Positions 5,101 through 9,248 of a stretch of 9,248 bases of DNA are shown one piece after another. The stretch is from an uncultured Lachnospiraceae bacterium. GTDB lineage: Bacteria > Bacillota > Clostridia > Lachnospirales > Lachnospiraceae. Numbering within the stretch: position 1 is the first letter of the stretch; the number at the start of each line of letters is the position of its first letter. The position numbers and the translations under genes are program-made. The notes under the pieces are model-generated. The model saw only the letters and a program-made list of their open reading frames with translations. It was not told the DNA's origin and searched no databases. The stretch is from assembly GCA_949935685.1 (NCBI GenBank), contig CATLGN010000045.1, positions 1 to 9,248 of the forward strand, written 5' to 3'.

Positions 5101-7518
5101 ATGCGGCTGATCAGTTGTTACATAGAAAATTTTGGGAAATTCAGTCAGAAGACAGTTACTTTTCAGCCCGGCTGCAATGTAATCTGTGAGGAAAACGGGT
5201 GGGGTAAGAGTACGCTGGCTGCATTTATCCGTGTGATGTTTTATGGGTTTGCAAACGAAAAATCCCGCGACGAACTGAAAAATGAGCGCAAACGCTATCG
5301 CCCCTGGCAGGGCGGCGCCTATGGCGGACGGCTGACGTTTGAAGCGGCGGGCGAACGGTATGTAATCGAGCGGACATTCGGCGTAAAAGAGAAGGAGGAC
5401 TGTTTCAAACTGCGGCTGCAGTCCACCAATCTGGAGAGCGACCGTTACAGCGCCGCGGTGGGAGAAGAATTGTTTCAGCTTGACAATCATTCGTTCTGCA
5501 GGACGGTTTTTCTGTCTCAGAGAGATTGCATAACATCTGTTACGGATAATATACATGCCAAGATCGGTGATCTGGCGTTGCTTGCGGACGATATGAACCG
5601 GTATGACGCGGTGCAGGAACGGCTTACAGACGTTTTGAATCAGATGAGTCCGACGCGGAAAACGGGCTTACTCTGCAAAATGAAGGAAGAATTGGGGAGA
5701 CTGCAGGAAACCGTAAGAGGGCGGCAGAGTCTGGGAGAGGCGATTGAAGATGTGGAGAGCCGCATCCGGGAGAAAATTGCTTTGCAGCAAGAACGGAGAG
5801 CGGAACAGGAGGCTTTGCTTTGCCGGCAGAGGGAGATCAGTGCAGATAAGGAGATACGCGCAAAGAAGGCTGCCTATGACGGGCTGTGCCGGGAGGCGGC
5901 GCAGCGCAGGAGCAGGCTTGATTCGGAGCGCGCTTTTTTTCCGGGTCTGCTTCCGCAGCAGGCAGAGCTGGAACGCTGTCTGATCGAGAGCGCCGGGATT
6001 GCCGCAATGGAGGAAAGGCTGAACGTTTACCGGCTGACCGAACAGGAAGCGGCGGAAAAAGCGCATTGGGAGGCCGGCGGAGACGGCGGGACCGGACAGG
6101 CCGCGCCGCCGGACGGTGAAGAACTGGACCGCCTGATTGCCGACTGGAGCGCCTGCATTGACAGGCAGCGCGATCTGGAACAGAAGCAGGCGGACGATAA
6201 GATGCGCGCAGAGGCAGCTACGAAAAAGGACAGGCCGCAGAAAAACGGTATTTCTGCCGGTTTTTTCATTGGCGTTTCGGTTTGCGCTGCCGGTTTGCTT
6301 CTGGTATTTTGCGGGGAACCGCGGTGGGGATTTCCGATCGCCTCTGCCGGCCTGTTGTTTGCCATAGCTTCCGCTGCCGTCAGACGGAACCGGCTGCGGA
6401 AATCTTCGCAGGAACCGGCGCGGGAAGAACATGACGGACAGACTGCGCTTTTGCGACAGGAAATAGAAGACGGCAGGCGGCATATTGCCGATGTGCGGAG
6501 AAACGCAGTGTTATTGCTGGAAAAACAGGGGGTTTTCTGTCGCGGCGAAGGGGAGCTTCTGCAATGTCTGTGTCAGATGCGGGAAACGCGGCGGCATTAT
6601 GTGATGTTACAGGAAAAGGAAGAAAAATTTCGCCGTTCCGAACAGCGATACCGGGAGATACGGGAAAGGCTGCAGGCGTATCTGCGCTCGCTTTCCCTGA
6701 CGCCGGAAACGGATCTGCACGGCCAGCTTCTTGTCATACAGCGGCATTTACAGACGGTGCAGATCTGTCTTGGGGAATGCGAAAAAGCGGAGCGGCGCAA
6801 AGAAGCGTTTGCAAAGACCGAAAGCATGGAAACGCTGCAACAGGAACTTCTGCGGGAGCCCGCGGAGGGACAGGAAGAGACAATTGCCGAAAGGCTGCGG
6901 GAAATCGCCGGAGATCTGGATCGCCTCTATGAGCAGCGCATGCGGGATAACCGGGAACGGGACCGTCTGCAGGAGGAATGGGACAAAACGGCGGAGGCGG
7001 CGGAACGTCTGACGGCTTTGCAGGAGACATATGACAGAGAACGCAAAAAATATCAACTGTTGAAACAGACAAGAGACTATCTCGAACAGGCGAAAATTTC
7101 CTTTACGGCAAAATATATGCGGCCTGTGCTGGAAAGCTTTGGCAAATATTATACGGCCATAGCCGGCGAGGATGCCGGACGTTATCATATGGATGCCAAT
7201 ATGGAAATAACGGTCGATGCGGCGGGAATGCAGCGGGAAATGCGCTTTTTCAGCGAAGGATACCGCGACATGGCCGGAATTTGCATGCGGATGGCGCTTG
7301 TGGACGCCATGTACCGGGAAGAAAAACCGTTTGTGGTTTTTGACGATCCGTTTGCCGCGCTTGACGCGCAAAAATTAAAAGGGGCGCTGGCATTTCTGGA
7401 GAAGACCGCGCAGACATATCAGATATTATATTTTACCTGTCAGGAGAGCCGGTGCGCGGGACAGCGGGACAGGGACAGCGGTGGGAATGATTGCTATTTC
7501 CCGCAAATATTTGTATAA
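5101..7518 (+). CDS. SMC/Rad50-like ATPase with central membrane segments, YhaN type
   Basis: The 805-residue protein is the ATPase partner of the upstream nuclease. The N-terminal lobe has a P-loop EENGWGKST at 30-38 (K36, S37) and a Q-loop glutamine at Q140 (VFLSQRD). The C-terminal lobe has an ABC-like signature FFSEGYRDMAG at 716-726, Walker B PFVVFDDPF at 743-751 and a D-loop ALD at 753-755. Between them lie two charged, heptad-like stretches (about 195-310 and 440-668) expected to form coiled coils. The middle holds two hydrophobic helices (about 384-404 and 409-427), so the arms probably end in the cell membrane. No CxxC zinc hook is present, unlike SbcC/Rad50. A Gly/Ala/Pro-rich loop occurs at about 325-339. 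The length is less than the roughly 960 residues I recall for B. subtilis YhaN. GGAGGGG (5084-5090) lies ten bases before the ATG. Likely role: ATP-driven control of the nuclease in DNA repair. Confidence 0.9.
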   Translation: MRLISCYIENFGKFSQKTVTFQPGCNVICEENGWGKSTLAAFIRVMFYGFANEKSRDELKNERKRYRPWQGGAYGGRLTFEAAGERYVIERTFGVKEKEDCFKLRLQSTNLESDRYSAAVGEELFQLDNHSFCRTVFLSQRDCITSVTDNIHAKIGDLALLADDMNRYDAVQERLTDVLNQMSPTRKTGLLCKMKEELGRLQETVRGRQSLGEAIEDVESRIREKIALQQERRAEQEALLCRQREISADKEIRAKKAAYDGLCREAAQRRSRLDSERAFFPGLLPQQAELERCLIESAGIAAMEERLNVYRLTEQEAAEKAHWEAGGDGGTGQAAPPDGEELDRLIADWSACIDRQRDLEQKQADDKMRAEAATKKDRPQKNGISAGFFIGVSVCAAGLLLVFCGEPRWGFPIASAGLLFAIASAAVRRNRLRKSSQEPAREEHDGQTALLRQEIEDGRRHIADVRRNAVLLLEKQGVFCRGEGELLQCLCQMRETRRHYVMLQEKEEKFRRSEQRYREIRERLQAYLRSLSLTPETDLHGQLLVIQRHLQTVQICLGECEKAERRKEAFAKTESMETLQQELLREPAEGQEETIAERLREIAGDLDRLYEQRMRDNRERDRLQEEWDKTAEAAERLTALQETYDRERKKYQLLKQTRDYLEQAKISFTAKYMRPVLESFGKYYTAIAGEDAGRYHMDANMEITVDAAGMQREMRFFSEGYRDMAGICMRMALVDAMYREEKPFVVFDDPFAALDAQKLKGALAFLEKTAQTYQILYFTCQESRCAGQRDRDSGGNDCYFPQIFV

Positions 7519-7519
7519 T
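7491..7519 (+). promoter_or_regulatory. Predicted sigma-A promoter for the Hsp90-like gene
   Basis: TTGCTA at 7491-7496 and a perfect TATAAT at 7514-7519 are separated by exactly 17 bases. The -35 matches four of six consensus positions. The site overlaps the last codons and stop of the yhaN-like gene and would start transcription near 7526, just ahead of the ribosome binding site AAGGGGGAG (7537-7545). It would let the Hsp90-like gene be expressed independently of, or in addition to, read-through from the nuclease pair. No terminator separates them. Confidence 0.55.
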
Positions 7520-7552
7520 AATATGTAAAAAGGCATAAGGGGGAGCATTGCG

Positions 7553-9248
7553 ATGGAAGATTATCGTTTTCAGGTAAATCTGGGCGGTATGATAGAGATT
7601 TTATCGGATCATCTGTACAGCAGTCCGGATGTGTATATCCGGGAGCTTCTGCAGAACGGCGTGGACGCCATAACCGGGCGGAAGCTGTGGGCGCAGGAAA
7701 ACCGGAATGCAGACGGGGGAGGCGCGGCGGGAAAGATTACGCTCGAGATCGAGGAGGGCAGCAAACTGGTTTTTTCGGATAACGGGCAGGGATTGACGGA
7801 GGAGGAGATTCATCAGTTTCTGGCCATTATCGGCGAATCGTCCAAGCGCAATCCTGCGGACGGCAGGATTCGCACGGACTATATCGGCCGGTTTGGCATC
7901 GGTCTGCTTTCCTGCTTTATGGTATCGGATGAAATTCATATGCGCACCAGATCGTGCAAATCCGAAGACGCACCGGTTCTGGCATGGCAGGGAAAACCGG
8001 ACGGAACCTATACGATTCAGCGTCTGGAAGAAAAAACGCTTGGCGAAGGGGATATGGCCTGCGGCACGCAGGTGATGCTGACGGCGAAACCGGGCCGGGA
8101 AAATTATTTTACGGAAAAGACGATACGCCGGCTGCTGACGTATTACGGTATGCTGTTGCCGTTTCCGGTAATTGTGCGCATACGGGGACAGGAGGAGCAG
8201 ATTAATCCGATCTATCTGCCCTGGGACGGACGCGATACCAACAAACAGGAACTGCTGCTGTTCGGACAGATGATGTTTGAGGAACAGTTTCTGGACTGCA
8301 TCCCCCTGCGTTCCGAGCGGGGAAATGTTTCCGGAGTGGCATATGTGGTGCGGTATCCGGTATTGCCGTCTGCCAGAGGCAATCACCGGATCTATCTGAA
8401 AAACATGCTTTTGACCGAGAAGGGGGACAATCTGATTCCTGACTGGGCGGTATTTACCCGCTGCATTATCAATGCCACGGATCTGCGCCCCACGGCTTCC
8501 CGGGAAGGGTTCTATGTGGATGAAGTATTGGATGAAGCCCGGGAGGCGATAGAAGACAGCCTGATCGCCTACATCGGCGATATGGCGCAGGAGCAGCCGG
8601 AATTGTTTGACACCTTTTTCCGCATCCATCGCCTGACGCTGATGTCTCTGGCGCTGGCGACGCCCAAGCTGTTCCGCACGCTGGTGGATTACTGTGAATT
8701 TGAGACGACACGGGGGACGCAGACCGGGTATGATCTGCGCTCTCTGGGGGAACCGCTCGTCTATGCGCCTACGGAGTCGAAATACAAACAGTTGTCGCAG
8801 TTGTTTTTTGCACAGGATAAGATGCTGATCAATGTATCGTATGTGCATTCCATGGAATTGTTGCGCAGGCTCGGGGAGGAATATGACATTCCGGTATGTC
8901 CGGTGGATGACTGGAGTGTGGAAGATCTGATGCAGGATCTGACGCCGGAAGATCAGGACGACAGCTTTTTCTTCCAGAAGGCGGCAAACCGCATTTTGAA
9001 AACGTACGACTGCCGGGCGGAGCTGAAATATTTTTCTCCGTATAACCAACCGACCTTTTATCTGATGGATGAAAAAATCCTGCTGAAACGGCAGATTGCC
9101 GCGTCGCGTTCCCAGGCGGATTCCATGTTTTTTCAGATGCTGGATGCTTTTACGGCGGAAATTCCGAGCGATACGGCGGCGATTTTGTACTTCAACTACA
9201 ATAACCCACTTGTGAAAAAACTGGCGGAACAGGAAAATGAGACGGATT
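7553..9248 (+). CDS. Diverged Hsp90/HtpG-like GHKL ATPase (3' end outside window)
   Basis: The frame is open for 565 codons from the ATG at 7553 to the window border with no stop. AAGGGGGAG lies seven bases before the start. The N-terminal GHKL nucleotide-binding fold has ELLQNGVDA at 31-39 (catalytic E31, metal-site N35), DNGQG at 76-80 and GRFGIG at 112-117. The middle domain has IYLKNMLL and ATDLRPTASREGF; R317 in SREGF matches the arginine of HtpG's SRE motif that contacts ATP phosphate. This order identifies an Hsp90-family chaperone-like ATPase rather than a histidine kinase, MutL or gyrase. It differs from classical HtpG: sequence match is low outside the motifs, the lid between the DNGQG and GRFGIG motifs is short, and a Gly-rich insert sits at 53-60. 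I believe it belongs to the shorter Hsp90-family branch of about 600 residues seen in Gram-positives, so little may be missing. Clients are unknown. Confidence 0.88.
   Translation, partial: MEDYRFQVNLGGMIEILSDHLYSSPDVYIRELLQNGVDAITGRKLWAQENRNADGGGAAGKITLEIEEGSKLVFSDNGQGLTEEEIHQFLAIIGESSKRNPADGRIRTDYIGRFGIGLLSCFMVSDEIHMRTRSCKSEDAPVLAWQGKPDGTYTIQRLEEKTLGEGDMACGTQVMLTAKPGRENYFTEKTIRRLLTYYGMLLPFPVIVRIRGQEEQINPIYLPWDGRDTNKQELLLFGQMMFEEQFLDCIPLRSERGNVSGVAYVVRYPVLPSARGNHRIYLKNMLLTEKGDNLIPDWAVFTRCIINATDLRPTASREGFYVDEVLDEAREAIEDSLIAYIGDMAQEQPELFDTFFRIHRLTLMSLALATPKLFRTLVDYCEFETTRGTQTGYDLRSLGEPLVYAPTESKYKQLSQLFFAQDKMLINVSYVHSMELLRRLGEEYDIPVCPVDDWSVEDLMQDLTPEDQDDSFFFQKAANRILKTYDCRAELKYFSPYNQPTFYLMDEKILLKRQIAASRSQADSMFFQMLDAFTAEIPSDTAAILYFNYNNPLVKKLAEQENETD

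Noticed and set aside
5668..6483. 271-residue open frame on the - strand
   Set aside because: It is antisense to the coiled-coil part of the YhaN-like ATPase, is Arg/Pro/Leu-rich, and has no domain of its own.
7601..9049. 482-residue open frame on the - strand
   Set aside because: It lies wholly opposite the Hsp90-like gene, whose + strand frame shows the GHKL motifs, the SRE motif and a good ribosome binding site. The antisense product is rich in His, Arg and Gln with no recognisable domain, typical of a shadow frame.

Overview
The window reads as chromosomal DNA of a Firmicute of the class Clostridia, most likely a Lachnospiraceae-type gut anaerobe. This rests on protein flavour (Clostridia-like endonuclease III, PnuC/NadR salvage pair, YhaO/YhaN-type nuclease pair, WG-repeat lipoprotein), strong purine-rich ribosome binding sites and sigma-A-like promoters. 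It is an inference without any database search. All recognisable genes lie on the + strand and are tightly packed. There are no tRNA or rRNA genes, insertion sequences, CRISPR arrays or phage genes that I can see.

Layout: bases 1-226 are a leader region with a good sigma-A promoter (175-203). Then follow nth (endonuclease III, 227-862), pnuC (nicotinamide riboside transporter, 859-1563, GTG start overlapping nth by 4 bases) and a NadR-type bifunctional NMN adenylyltransferase/ribosylnicotinamide kinase lacking the DNA-binding domain (1591-2628). These three probably form one transcript that combines base-excision repair with uptake of nicotinamide riboside and its conversion to NAD. Next, 2633-3947 is a WG-repeat lipoprotein gene broken into five reading-frame segments, which I call a pseudogene. 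After it come an SbcD/YhaO-like metallophosphoesterase nuclease (3982-5082) and its SMC/Rad50-like ATPase partner of the YhaN type (5101-7518), which carries two predicted membrane segments between coiled coils instead of a zinc hook. The last gene (7553 to the window end, incomplete) is a diverged Hsp90/HtpG-like GHKL ATPase. It has its own predicted promoter overlapping the end of the yhaN-like gene. The open end at the window border is why no stop codon is seen.

The most notable items are the multiply broken lipoprotein gene sitting among intact neighbours, with two breaks falling at the same place in the WG repeat unit; the grouping of a membrane-anchored Mre11/Rad50-like pair with a divergent Hsp90-like ATPase; and the nth-pnuC translational overlap. 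I do not see clear proof of a wholly new system. The nuclease/ATPase/Hsp90-like group is the best candidate for a second look.
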